A DNA stretch of 50,172 nt from Bacteroidota bacterium (GTDB taxonomy: Bacteria > Bacteroidota > Ignavibacteria > UBA10030 > UBA6906). Position numbers and translations under genes: made by a program. The first letter of the stretch is position 1, and every line of letters starts with the position of its first letter. The notes under the pieces were generated by a model, which saw only the letters and a list, made by a program, of their open reading frames with translations, was not told the origin of the DNA and made no database searches. The stretch lies in NCBI GenBank assembly GCA_030835135.1, contig JAUQWO010000086.1:1-50172 (forward strand). Direction: 5' to 3'. Below are positions 8,619 through 17,589 of the stretch, piece by piece.

Positions 8619-9815
8619 CTACGGGTCCTTGAGCTCCCACAGTCTTCCATCAATGACGAAGAATGGCGGAAAGGATCCGCCGATGTCGTCAGAAGAATAC
8701 CCGGCAATCGTTGCGACGGTAGTGAACCCGGTTGCCATCGATCCCTGCAGGAGGCAAGTGGTGTTCGCATCGAAGTAATTCCGTCCGTACGCGATCCCCC
8801 CGGGAACGAATGCCGTGATCCACGCATCGGCAGCGAACTCCCCGGCGACAGAAACCTCCGCCTGTTCAGAGACCATGAGAACTCTATGCCTCGCGGGGCG
8901 TGCCGCATCGCCGAGCCCGGTCCTGGGTGTCAGGATGATGTGCGGCGCGGAGAAGAAACCCTTGTCGAATCCAGGGTCGTGACCGCTGAACGCTATCCGC
9001 GGGTGCCTGGGATCGGCGACATCCAGGACCACGGGGAGTGTTTCGCTGTTCCCGAGAAGGATCACGGCATTGCCCAGGATACCGATGCGGCGGACGTAGT
9101 GGTCAGCAACTCGCGCGATCTCCGCGCAAACCCCATCGGTATGGTAGGAAAAGACGCGTACCGGCCCCTTGTGTATCCCATCGCCGACAATGAGGAGGGA
9201 GTCCGTCACGGCGAACGGCCAGAGGTTCCCGGTGATCCTCAGTTGAAAGAGACGGCGCGGCGCGCGGGGATCACGCAGCGAGAAGACGTGGATGCCACGG
9301 CTGTTCGTTGCACACCAGAGAGTGTCGCCAATGAGGCGCATCGCCCTGATGGAGACTGCAGAATCGCCGAGGGGCCTTGCCATGACCTCGGTGAGCGACT
9401 GCCCGGTGTACCCATACACGTGGTACGTACCCCCGTAGTCAACCGTGAGCAGCTCGCCCGGGCCGAAACGGGTCACCGTCCCGGCAATGCTGCCGATCTG
9501 ACTCAACCTTCTGGGTGACTCATACAGCGGATAGATGCCGGTATACAGACGGGGCACCACGTTCGGAAGATAGTTGGTCTTTGCAATGGAGGCCCGAAGC
9601 CCTCCGACGTCGCCTGGCAGCGTTACGATCCCGTCGCTGTTCGTCCGCGCCTGAAAGTGGGTCCAGTCGAATCCGACCTGAACAAGTGCACCTTCGACCG
9701 GGCGGGATTGCCGATCGCGCACAACGATCTGGATCTCCTGGGCATCGATCGGATTGGGGAGTTCGGTGCATCCGGACACAAAGGCCAGGGAAATGGCCAT
9801 CGCAATGGATCGCAT
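8619..9815 (-). CDS. lipoprotein with Ig-like domain and LVIVD-type repeats
   Basis: A 398-aa protein with a type II signal peptide and lipobox VSG-C (Cys16 from ATG 9815), so probably membrane-anchored by lipid. After the Cys comes a carboxypeptidase-regulatory-like Ig domain (IVVRDRQSRPVEGALVQVG). Then come repeats of the form GIHVFSLRDPRAPRRLFQL and PVVLDVADPRHPRIAFS, matching the LVIVD repeat of bacterial surface propeller proteins. A GTG at 9824 preceded by AGGAGG at 5-nt spacing is an alternative start adding three residues; the ATG has GAGGTG six bases upstream. The ligand or role is unknown. It is divergent from the acyl-CoA operon. Confidence 0.8.
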   Translation of the reverse strand: MRSIAMAISLAFVSGCTELPNPIDAQEIQIVVRDRQSRPVEGALVQVGFDWTHFQARTNSDGIVTLPGDVGGLRASIAKTNYLPNVVPRLYTGIYPLYESPRRLSQIGSIAGTVTRFGPGELLTVDYGGTYHVYGYTGQSLTEVMARPLGDSAVSIRAMRLIGDTLWCATNSRGIHVFSLRDPRAPRRLFQLRITGNLWPFAVTDSLLIVGDGIHKGPVRVFSYHTDGVCAEIARVADHYVRRIGILGNAVILLGNSETLPVVLDVADPRHPRIAFSGHDPGFDKGFFSAPHIILTPRTGLGDAARPARHRVLMVSEQAEVSVAGEFAADAWITAFVPGGIAYGRNYFDANTTCLLQGSMATGFTTVATIAGYSSDDIGGSFPPFFVIDGRLWELKDP

Positions 9816-10279
9816 GGTTGACACCTCTGCCTCCTGGTATTGATCTCGCGGGATCGAAGCACCGTGTCACACAGCCGCCCGTGAATCGGACATGCTCCAC
9901 CCGTCCTCACCGGCGCAGAAACGGCTGCAATGCGCGGTCAGGTCAGGGAATACAACTGCCGGTGACGCGTGGTGGCAAGTGTCAGAATGAAGATGCCTCA
10001 GCGCAATGGAAGCATGGATTCAACGCTGTAGCAAGATGTTGCGGAAGCCCCCGGGCTATGCGGAAGTTGACGTGTAGAATCTGCCTGAAGATACACACCC
10101 GCCATACCAATGTCAACACGCCCCCGCTCCGCGGCGGCAACCACACCCGCTCCCAACAGCTGCGCCCGGTGGGCGTACCCTGTGCCCGGGAGTTCACCGC
10201 GCGGAGGGCGTCGTTCCTCCTGCCACTTGCACAAGAGCTGCCTTATTCCTTTATTCGGGAATCACCCAGGGCGACCATT
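9816..10279. other. 464-bp divergent intergenic region upstream of the acyl-CoA operon
   Basis: No gene is recognised. A weak plus-strand promoter candidate is TTGACG at 10067-10072, 17 bp, GATACA at 10090-10095; the -10 matches the consensus at only three positions. The in-frame extension of the downstream hydratase frame into this region has no hydratase-like sequence, which is why I do not include it in that gene. Confidence 0.4.
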
Positions 10280-11050
10280 GTGAGCAGCCACTCCGTTTCG
10301 TTCTCGCAGCACATCGCACACATCGAACTCCACAAGCCTCCGGTCAATGCCCTGGACCACGACTTCGTCCTGGAACTTACCGGCACAGCGCGCCGCCTTG
10401 CAGCGCGCAACGATGTCTGGGTCGTCACCATCACCTCATCCCTCCCCACCTTCTGCGCCGGGGCTGATCTGAAAGAACGGGCGGCAATGCATCCCTCCCG
10501 AGTCGGCTCAACCGTGCGTGCGATCCAGCGGATGGTCAAAGCATGGTTCGCTCTCCCGCAGCCGGTGATCGCCGGCATCCGTGGAGCTGCACTGGGCGGC
10601 GGGTTGGAGTTCGCACTTGCGGCCGACCTGATCGCGGTCGCCGAAGATGCGGTCCTCGGCTTTCCCGAAGTGACCCTCGGCATCATCCCCGCCGCCGGCG
10701 GGACACAGCTCCTCTCCTTCCGCACCTCGCAGAGCGTCGCAACCCGCTGGGTCCTGACAGGACGCCGCTTCTCGGGCCGTGAAGCATACCGCGAAGGCAT
10801 CGCAGACTTCGTCTTTCCCGACGACGGCTTCACTGCCTCGTTCGATGAACTCGTCACCTCCATCGCCGGACACGCGCCACTCGCCCTTCGTCAGGCAAAG
10901 AAGGCGCTGCGGGGCGCACACCGTGCCACACTGGACCGGCGCCTCACCTACGAACGCAACTGCTACACACCTCTCATACGAACGGAGGACCGCGCGGAGG
11001 CCTTGCGTGCGTTCCTCGAGAAGCGGTCCCCGAAGTGGAACGGGAGGTAA
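10280..11050 (+). CDS. enoyl-CoA hydratase/isomerase family protein (possible methylglutaconyl-CoA hydratase)
   Basis: A 256-aa crotonase-fold enzyme that would add water to an enoyl-CoA. Counting from GTG 10280, the oxyanion-hole segments are CAGADLKER (59-67) and RGAALGGGLEF (101-111). The two catalytic glutamates typical of hydratases are both present, E110 and E130 (FPEVTLGIIPAAGGTQ). The open frame reaches back to 9515 but that part has no crotonase character; GTG gives the normal family length. It is first of five tightly spaced genes (24 bp to the next). In the Atu/Liu pathways the hydratase acts on 3-methylglutaconyl-CoA or its isohexenyl analogue; that assignment is inferred from the neighbours. 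Confidence 0.88.
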   Translation: MSSHSVSFSQHIAHIELHKPPVNALDHDFVLELTGTARRLAARNDVWVVTITSSLPTFCAGADLKERAAMHPSRVGSTVRAIQRMVKAWFALPQPVIAGIRGAALGGGLEFALAADLIAVAEDAVLGFPEVTLGIIPAAGGTQLLSFRTSQSVATRWVLTGRRFSGREAYREGIADFVFPDDGFTASFDELVTSIAGHAPLALRQAKKALRGAHRATLDRRLTYERNCYTPLIRTEDRAEALRAFLEKRSPKWNGR

Positions 11051-11074
11051 ACCCGAAGAAGAGCGGAGGGTGCG

Positions 11075-12205
11075 ATGGAGGATGGGAGCGTTGATCTTCT
11101 GCGTGAGACGGCACGGGAGTTTGCCCGGGGCACGATCCGGCCTGTCGTGATGCACCATGATGAGGCTCAGACATTTCACAGCGAGATCATCCCGCGGCTT
11201 GCCGAGCTCGGATTCATGGGGGCAATGGTCCCCGAACAATACGGCGGCACGGGACTCTCGCTGTACGAGTTCACCGTCCTTATTGAAGAGATCGCTGCGG
11301 TGGACCCCTCCGTCGGTCTGACGCTCTGCGCCCACAACGGTCTCTGCCTCGGACACATCACGCGCTTCGCATCGGAGGACCAGAAGCGGACATTCCTCCC
11401 GGACCTCTGCTCCGGCCGCACGGTCGGTGGCTGGGGACTCACCGAACCCGGATCGGGCAGCGACGCCTCCGCGATGGCGACAACGGCAACGCGTGACGGG
11501 TCGTGGTGGGTCCTCAATGGCTCCAAGGCGTTCATCACGAACGGCTCGGCCGGTTCGACATTCGTCATCATGGCCGTGACCGGACGAACCGACGGACGCC
11601 CCCGTATCTCTGCGTTCATCGTGGACGGCGATACGCCCGGGTTCACACGCGGCAAAAGTGAGAATAAACTGGGGATGCGATCGAGCGACACCGCGATGCT
11701 CACATTCGAGAATGTGCGGATACCCTTCGACCGCTTGATCGGCGCGGAAGGCGACGGATTCAGCCAGGCGATGGAGGTCCTCGACGGAGGCCGCATCGGG
11801 ATCGCAGCGCTGGCGATAGGCCTCGCCCGTGGCGCATTCGAAGCCTCGGTCCGTTACGTGAAGGAACGGCAGCAGTTCGGCCGGCCTCTCGCCTCGCTCC
11901 AGGCGATCCAATGGAAGATCGCGGACATGGCGACGGGGATCAGCGCCGCGCGTCTCCTCACCCGCAACGCAGCAGAGATCCGCGCACGCGGTGAACACGT
12001 GACTCTGGCTGCATCCCAGGCAAAACTCTTCGCCAGTGAGATCGCCTGCCGTACCGCGGAGGAAGCAGTACAGATCCACGGGGGGTACGGGTTCCTCAAG
12101 GACTTCCCTGTCGAGAAATTCTACCGCGATGCGAAACTTCTGACCATCGGCGAAGGGACCTCGGAGGTCCAACGAATGATCATCGCCAAACATGTCCTGC
12201 GCTGA
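11075..12205 (+). CDS. acyl-CoA dehydrogenase
   Basis: A 376-aa flavoprotein that would oxidise an acyl-CoA to the 2,3-enoyl-CoA and pass electrons to ETF. GCGGAGGG precedes the ATG. Signatures: GWGLTEPGSGSDASAM (119-134), KERQQFGRPLASLQ (263-276), QIHGGYGFLKDFPVEKFYRDAK (333-354, key residues GGYG and RD). The catalytic base appears to be E360 in IGEGTSEVQ, the short/medium-chain position. Classical isovaleryl-CoA dehydrogenase has Ala there and its Glu on another helix, where this protein reads LDGGRIGIA. So a branched-chain substrate is suggested by the operon, but the active site is of SCAD/MCAD type. Confidence 0.93.
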   Translation: MEDGSVDLLRETAREFARGTIRPVVMHHDEAQTFHSEIIPRLAELGFMGAMVPEQYGGTGLSLYEFTVLIEEIAAVDPSVGLTLCAHNGLCLGHITRFASEDQKRTFLPDLCSGRTVGGWGLTEPGSGSDASAMATTATRDGSWWVLNGSKAFITNGSAGSTFVIMAVTGRTDGRPRISAFIVDGDTPGFTRGKSENKLGMRSSDTAMLTFENVRIPFDRLIGAEGDGFSQAMEVLDGGRIGIAALAIGLARGAFEASVRYVKERQQFGRPLASLQAIQWKIADMATGISAARLLTRNAAEIRARGEHVTLAASQAKLFASEIACRTAEEAVQIHGGYGFLKDFPVEKFYRDAKLLTIGEGTSEVQRMIIAKHVLR

Positions 12206-12214
12206 GGAGGGATC

Positions 12215-13870
12215 GTGCCCGTCATAGGTTCACCGGTGGTCAGAGATGGTCTGTACACCCGGAATGAAGAAGCCATGCGCACACTCCTTGCACGGCTCAC
12301 CGCGGAAGCCGCCGGCGTACGTGAAGGCGGCGGGCCCGAGGCCGTAGCGAGGCACCGGGCACGGAAGAAGCTCACCGCGCGCGAACGGACCGTCCGGCTT
12401 GTCGATCCGGGAAGTGCGATCCTCGAGATCGGACTCTTCACCGCGCACGGCATGTACGGGGAATTCGGCGGTGCGCCTTCGGCGGGGACGGTCGTGGTAG
12501 TGGGCACGGTCGAGGGCCGGCAGGTCGTCATCGTTGCCAACGATGCCACGGTGAAAGCCGGGGCGTGGTTCCCGATCACCTGCAAGAAGAACCTGCGCGC
12601 GCAGGAGATCGCAATGGAGAACCGTCTGCCGATCATCTACCTGGTCGATTCCGCCGGCGTGTTCCTTCCCCTGCAATCAGAGCTTTTCCCGGACAAGGAA
12701 CACTTCGGACGCATCTTCCGCAACAACGCCATCATCTCCGCGATGGGGATCCCGCAGATCGCCGCGGTGATGGGCCCCTGCGTTGCCGGGGGCGCGTATT
12801 TGCCGGTCATGTGCGACGAAACCTTCATTGTTGAAGGGCATGGCAGCCTGTTCCTCGCCGGCTCCCACCTGGTGAAGGCAGCCATCGGAGAGGAGATCGG
12901 GAATGAGGCTCTCGGTGGTGCCGCCGTCCATTCGGAGATCAGCGGGGTGACGGACTTCCGCATGAAGAGCGACGAAGAGTGTCTCGCCGCCATCAGACGC
13001 ATGGTCGGGCGATTCGGACAGAAGAGCACGGCGCCGTTCGATCGGATCGCACCGGCACCGCCGGCGTTCTCGCCATCGGAACTCTATGGGATCATCCCTG
13101 CGGACCGGACCAAACCATTCGATACGTACCAGGTCCTCGCGCGGCTGCTGGACCGCAGCGAACTGGACGAGTACAAGGCCGGCTACGGAAAGACTCTGAT
13201 CACCGGGTACGCCCGCATCGCCGGATGGAGTGTTGGCATCGTCGCAAACCAGCGGTCGACCGTGAAAACCGCACGCGGTGAGATGCAGGTGGGCGGCGTG
13301 ATCTACTCCGACAGCGCGGATAAGGCCGCACGGTTCATCATGGACTGCAATCAGAAGCGGATACCGCTCGTCTTTTTCCAGGATGTGACAGGGTTCATGG
13401 TCGGCAGCCGCGCCGAACACGGCGGGATCATCAAGGATGGTGCGAAGATGGTGAATGCCGTCGCGAACTCGGTCGTCCCGAAATTCACGTTCGTCATCGG
13501 GAACAGCTATGGCGCCGGCAACTACGCCATGTGCGGCAAAGCGTACGATCCGCGCCTGATCATGGCATGGCCTACCGCGCAGATCGCGGTGATGGGAGGT
13601 CGACAGGCCAGCGAAACGATCCTTGCGATCAAGCTGGGTGCCGCGGAACGGGCCGGCGTCGCATTGACCGATGAGGTCCGCATGTCCACGCTCCGGGAGA
13701 TCCAGAGCCGTTATGAAGCGGAACTCGATCCCCTGTTCGCTGCCGCACGGCTCTGGGTCGATGATATCATTGACCCTCTTGCAACGCGGGATGTCATTGA
13801 CCGGGGGATCACCCTTGCATCCCATAATCCGGATAGTCCGCTGTTCAATCCCGGCATCATGCAGGTATGA
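12215..13870 (+). CDS. biotin-dependent acyl-CoA carboxylase, carboxyltransferase (beta) subunit
   Basis: A 551-aa carboxyltransferase subunit that moves CO2 from carboxybiotin to an acyl-CoA, closest in pattern to methylcrotonoyl/geranoyl-CoA carboxylase beta chains (AtuC/LiuB/MccB). AGGAGG at 12205-12210 sits just before GTG 12215, and residues YTRNEEAMRTLLARL after that start match the family N terminus, so the GTG start is favoured. Key blocks: GGGPEAVARHRARKKLTARER, VDSAGVFLPLQSELFPDKEH, GPCVAGGAYLPVM, FFQDVTGFMVG, GNSYGAGNYAMCGKAYDPR. It is 9 bp after the dehydrogenase stop. The matching biotin carboxylase/BCCP alpha subunit is not in this operon nor anywhere else in the window. Confidence 0.92.
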   Translation: MPVIGSPVVRDGLYTRNEEAMRTLLARLTAEAAGVREGGGPEAVARHRARKKLTARERTVRLVDPGSAILEIGLFTAHGMYGEFGGAPSAGTVVVVGTVEGRQVVIVANDATVKAGAWFPITCKKNLRAQEIAMENRLPIIYLVDSAGVFLPLQSELFPDKEHFGRIFRNNAIISAMGIPQIAAVMGPCVAGGAYLPVMCDETFIVEGHGSLFLAGSHLVKAAIGEEIGNEALGGAAVHSEISGVTDFRMKSDEECLAAIRRMVGRFGQKSTAPFDRIAPAPPAFSPSELYGIIPADRTKPFDTYQVLARLLDRSELDEYKAGYGKTLITGYARIAGWSVGIVANQRSTVKTARGEMQVGGVIYSDSADKAARFIMDCNQKRIPLVFFQDVTGFMVGSRAEHGGIIKDGAKMVNAVANSVVPKFTFVIGNSYGAGNYAMCGKAYDPRLIMAWPTAQIAVMGGRQASETILAIKLGAAERAGVALTDEVRMSTLREIQSRYEAELDPLFAAARLWVDDIIDPLATRDVIDRGITLASHNPDSPLFNPGIMQV

Positions 13871-13877
13871 GCACCAC

Positions 13878-15257
13878 ATGAAAGAGTCGATTCGCATTGC
13901 CAGCGGCCAGGGGTTCTGGGGGGACCTTCCCACCGCACCGGTGGATCAGGTCCGGAAAGGCCCGATCGATTATCTCGTCATGGATTACCTCGCCGAGGTG
14001 ACCATGTCCATCCTGCGGAAGCAGCAGCTCAAGGACCCCTCCCTCGGGTATGCCCGCGACCTCGTGCCGCTGCTTGAAGAGCTGATGCCGGAGATCGTCT
14101 CCTGTGGCATTCGGGTCATCACCAACGGCGGTGGGGTCAACCCATTGGCCTGCCGTGATGCACTCTTCGCCTCCGCTCGGAAACGTGGCGTGCGCGGTCT
14201 CCGCATCGCCGTCGTCCATGGCGATGATATCCTCGGGCGCATCGATGCACTGGGCGCGGCCGGTGCTGCACTCACGAACATGGAGTCCGGCGCACATCTT
14301 GCTTCCGTGCGGGACCGTCTCATCAGTGCCAACGTCTACTTCGGCGCGGCCCCCATCGTTGAAGCGTTGCGCCAGGGCGCGCAGATCGTGATCACCGGAC
14401 GCACCACCGACACAGGCCTGACGCTTGCGCCGATGATCCACGAATTCGGGTGGAGCATGGCGGATCATGACCTCATGGCTGCCGGCACCGTGGCGGGACA
14501 CATCCTCGAGTGCGGCGCGCAGGCCAGCGGCGGGAATTTCCTTGGCGACTGGCGCTCGGTACCCGATCTCGCGCACGTCGGATTCCCCATCGCCGAAGCG
14601 CAACCGGACGGCACATGCATCATCACAAAACACGAAGGCACGGGTGGACTCGTCAGTGAGGCAACGGTGAAGGAGCAACTCGTGTATGAACTCGGGGATC
14701 CGACAACGTACATCACACCCGACTGCATCACGGACTTCACCTCGATCCAACTGGCAGCGGCAGGTCCTGATCGCGTGCGGATCTCCGGCGTGCGCGGCAG
14801 GCCACCCACGGACTTCTACAAGGTGTCCATGGCCTATCACGATGGCTACACGGCGATCGGTATGCTGACCTATGCATGGCCCGATGCGGCGGAGAAGGCC
14901 CGCGCAGCGGACAAGATCCTCCGCACCCGTCTGGCGGACCTTGGATTGGTCTTCGATGAGATCCGGACAGAGCTCGTCGGGCTGGACTCGTCGTTCGGTC
15001 CCCGTGCAGTGCCCAACGAGGAGCAGAATGAGGTGGCGCTGCGCATCGGGGTCAGGAGCAGGGATCGGGATGCGGTGGAGCGATTCGGACGGGAGATCGC
15101 ACCGCTGGTCCTGACCGGCCCGCCGTCGGTCACTGGATTTGCGGGGGGTCGCCCGCGTGCAACCGACGTGATCGCGTACTGGCCGGCCTTGATACCGAAG
15201 CACCTGGTTACGCCGGTCGTTGATACCCGCTCCATGGAAGAGGAGGCACCACGATGA
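13878..15257 (+). CDS. atuA: AtuA-family protein (DUF1446), N-terminal part only
   Basis: A 459-aa protein of the acyclic terpene utilisation AtuA family, genetically linked in pseudomonads to citronellol/geranyl-CoA catabolism but without a settled biochemical activity. ATG 13878 is 7 bp after the carboxyltransferase stop and begins at the family start (IRIASGQGFWGD). Conserved blocks: DYLVMDYLAEVTMSIL, VITNGGGVNP, GDDILGRI, QIVITGRTTDTGLTLAP, GHILECGAQASGGNF. Pseudomonas AtuA is longer because it carries an extra C-terminal domain; here that domain is a separate gene starting at 15254. The frame open back to 13671 overlaps the previous gene and is not used. Confidence 0.9.
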   Translation: MKESIRIASGQGFWGDLPTAPVDQVRKGPIDYLVMDYLAEVTMSILRKQQLKDPSLGYARDLVPLLEELMPEIVSCGIRVITNGGGVNPLACRDALFASARKRGVRGLRIAVVHGDDILGRIDALGAAGAALTNMESGAHLASVRDRLISANVYFGAAPIVEALRQGAQIVITGRTTDTGLTLAPMIHEFGWSMADHDLMAAGTVAGHILECGAQASGGNFLGDWRSVPDLAHVGFPIAEAQPDGTCIITKHEGTGGLVSEATVKEQLVYELGDPTTYITPDCITDFTSIQLAAAGPDRVRISGVRGRPPTDFYKVSMAYHDGYTAIGMLTYAWPDAAEKARAADKILRTRLADLGLVFDEIRTELVGLDSSFGPRAVPNEEQNEVALRIGVRSRDRDAVERFGREIAPLVLTGPPSVTGFAGGRPRATDVIAYWPALIPKHLVTPVVDTRSMEEEAPR

Positions 15258-15577
15258 AGGTCCGGCTCATACAGTATGCCCACGCCCGTTCGGGCGACAA
15301 GGGGGACACGGCGAACGTCGGCGTGATCGCGCGCAAGCCTGAATACTATCCCCTCCTCCTTCGCGCACTGACCGCGGAACGGGTCGCGGCCCATTTTCAG
15401 GGGATCTGTCTTGGCAAGGTGGAGCGTTTCGAATTACCGAACCTGTGCGCCCTGAATTTCCTGCTCCACGAATCGCTCGGCGGGGGTGGCACCCTGTCAC
15501 TGAAAAACGATGCACAGGGAAAGACCCTCAGCTGCGTCATGCTCAGGATGGAAGTTGATACCGATGAACCCGGGTAG
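15254..15577 (+). CDS. small AtuA-associated protein (AtuA C-terminal-like domain)
   Basis: A 107-aa protein whose ATG overlaps the AtuA stop in an ATGA (15254-15257), implying translational coupling. Its start, VRLIQYAHARSGDKGDTANVGVIAR, and the block ELPNLCALNFLLHESLGGGGTLSL match the C-terminal domain that is fused to AtuA in other bacteria. It probably forms a complex with the upstream AtuA product. No catalytic role is known for this domain. Confidence 0.88.
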   Translation: MKVRLIQYAHARSGDKGDTANVGVIARKPEYYPLLLRALTAERVAAHFQGICLGKVERFELPNLCALNFLLHESLGGGGTLSLKNDAQGKTLSCVMLRMEVDTDEPG

Positions 15578-15742
15578 CATCGGCCCGGCTTCTATAGTAG
15601 TAGTGCGGAGTCCACCGGCCCATGCCATCATAGGATTCAAACTGAACATTGCGGAAACCGGCGGAGGCGGCGCGCAGGGTGTCGCGGTGCGCTATCTGCA
15701 ATGATCGGTCCAGACGGAGTAACCACCGCATCCAGATAGAAT

Positions 15743-15769
15743 AAGAGCCCGGAGGACTTCCGGGCTCTT
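15743..15769. terminator. bidirectional intrinsic terminator
   Basis: Perfect 11-bp stem AAGAGCCCGGA / TCCGGGCTCTT with a 5-nt loop between convergent genes. The plus strand ends CTCTTT and the minus strand continues TTATTCTAT, so it can stop transcription of both the AtuA operon and the serine hydrolase gene. Confidence 0.85.
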
Positions 15770-15781
15770 TCCGTTGCCACA

Positions 15782-17509
15782 CTACCTGCTGGTCCTGTAG
15801 AGCTTGATGTTCCTGTACGTGGCGGTCGCACCACGGAAGTCGACCGCCTCGCCATCCGGGGTAAAGAAGAGCCCGGGCAGGTACTCGGCCAAACGGCAAT
15901 CCTGCCCGCTCCCCTCAAAATGGAGCCACCCGTTACGCACTGAGACGTTATAGAGCCTCTCGCCGACACCGAATCTCTTGCGCACGTAGGAACCGGTGAA
16001 CGATGCCCATTCCTTCTTTTCGGGCCCGCGCGGCGTCCCATCACCTTCACTGAAGAACCAGACGCTGCCATCGTACGGTCTGACGACGGAAATGGGTACC
16101 CCATCGTCCCCGCACACGAAGCGGTACAGATATCTCTTCGAGGTGAATTCATTCCGGGACACCGGCGTCATGGGCTCGAATGCATTCCCCGATGCATAGC
16201 CGAACCGGCCATTGCGGATCAGGAAGATCATGTCATCACTCGTTCCGTTGTAGCGCCCGCACAAACGGGCCGGCGCATACGCCGGATCGACGGTCGCCGC
16301 CGGCATATGCCGCGTCATCCACTCGGCGACATCCCCGGGCTTTCGCCCCGTCTGCAGTTCGATGATCCGCAGGAGGATGTCTTCAACGATCCTCTCATGG
16401 CCATACTCCTGATCGGAAGAATTGGTCAGGATGACGACGCCGTATCCGAGATCGGGCAACCATTTCATATGCGAGAGAAACCCGAACCCGCCGCCGCCAT
16501 GGTCACAACTGCGCACGTCTTCTGTTCCCAGGTGATACCTTCGCACCCAGAGTCCCTGGCCATATCCGCTGACCTGCCCATCGAGCGGCCAGGGGATGGT
16601 CCCCATCTGCGAGATCAGATCGCTTTTCAGAACGACACCCCCACTCACCCGCCCTGCGTCGAGATGCAGCTGCACGAACCGCGCGATGTCCGTGACACTG
16701 GCATAGACCCCCGCGGGTGCGAGCATCGGGATCTCCAGAGGAAGGTCCGGGATGTTCTTGTTGTTCCCTCTCGCTCTGTTGGTGTCACGCTGAATGACCC
16801 GGACATCGTACGTGCTGCGTTTCATCCCGAGCGGGACGAACAGCCTTTCCTGGATGTACTCGGTGAAGGGTATGTGTACGACATTCTCCAGACAACGTGC
16901 TGCAAGCTCGGTCCCGAGGCCGGAATATTCCATCCGTTCCCCCGTTCTGAACCGCATCCACGTCTGCGCGAAGCTCCTGATGTGCGCATCGTACGAGGGT
17001 GAGAAGGCATCGCTGTTATTCCCGAGGGGTGCATCATGGGTCAGACCCGATGTCATGCTGATCAGGTGCCGGAGCGTGATCCCGGTGAACGGGTCGCCAC
17101 CGAATCGGGTCTGCACCGTGAGGTCGGGGATGTATTTTGTGATGGGGACATCAAGATCGAGGAGCCCCTCCTGGACCGCGATCATGATCCCCGTGACGGT
17201 GATGGATTTCGATACGGAGAGTACCCCGAAGATCGTGTTCGTATCCACTGCCGTTGTCCGCGATCTGTCGCGGTAGCCAAAGCCCTCGGCCCAGAGTATC
17301 CCGTCACGGCTCACGAGTGCGACCGCTATGCCGGGAAGATACAACTCCCGGCCGAGCACTGAACTGATCTTCTGCCGGGATTCCTGGATCAGGGTCCGGA
17401 CCTGTTTCCCGTCCAGGGGCTGTGCGGTGGTCAAGTTGGACTGCGAGAATGCGCGGGGAAGGATCGCGAGGACGAGCAAGAGCGGAAGGAGCCTGGATTG
17501 TTGTCTCAT
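15782..17509 (-). CDS. exported serine hydrolase of the beta-lactamase (class C/AmpC-like) family
   Basis: A 575-aa protein. ATG 17509 starts a signal peptide (MRQQSRLLPLLLVLAILPRAFSQ) and has GAGAGGG upstream; the frame extends to 17593 without coding character. The serine-lactamase fold motifs are SVSK (S98 nucleophile, K101), a YSG in place of the usual YxN tyrosine motif (MEYSGLGTE), and HGG (DHGGGGFG). After residue about 400 a C-terminal region (PARLCGRYNGTSDDMIF...) looks like the lipocalin-like domain often following such hydrolases. The family covers D-aminopeptidases, esterases and penicillin-binding relatives, so antibiotic resistance should not be assumed. It follows an MDR oxidoreductase gene by 80 bp on the same strand. 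Confidence 0.88.
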   Translation of the reverse strand: MRQQSRLLPLLLVLAILPRAFSQSNLTTAQPLDGKQVRTLIQESRQKISSVLGRELYLPGIAVALVSRDGILWAEGFGYRDRSRTTAVDTNTIFGVLSVSKSITVTGIMIAVQEGLLDLDVPITKYIPDLTVQTRFGGDPFTGITLRHLISMTSGLTHDAPLGNNSDAFSPSYDAHIRSFAQTWMRFRTGERMEYSGLGTELAARCLENVVHIPFTEYIQERLFVPLGMKRSTYDVRVIQRDTNRARGNNKNIPDLPLEIPMLAPAGVYASVTDIARFVQLHLDAGRVSGGVVLKSDLISQMGTIPWPLDGQVSGYGQGLWVRRYHLGTEDVRSCDHGGGGFGFLSHMKWLPDLGYGVVILTNSSDQEYGHERIVEDILLRIIELQTGRKPGDVAEWMTRHMPAATVDPAYAPARLCGRYNGTSDDMIFLIRNGRFGYASGNAFEPMTPVSRNEFTSKRYLYRFVCGDDGVPISVVRPYDGSVWFFSEGDGTPRGPEKKEWASFTGSYVRKRFGVGERLYNVSVRNGWLHFEGSGQDCRLAEYLPGLFFTPDGEAVDFRGATATYRNIKLYRTSR

Positions 17510-17589
17510 GTGTCCCTCTCGAATGAACGGCGCAGTACGGACGTCACCGGCGATGCGATCGCATTTCCGGTGAGCATTGCACCCTGGTC

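Noticed and set aside
10508-12193. 561-codon minus-strand frame across the hydratase and dehydrogenase genes
   Set aside because: Antisense to two clear enzyme genes with full catalytic motifs; no domain of its own.
15782-17509. Beta-lactamase antibiotic-resistance gene
   Set aside because: SxxK and HGG are present, but the canonical YxN is not and the size with a C-terminal lipocalin-like part fits the general serine hydrolase/esterase family, so a resistance role is not supported.
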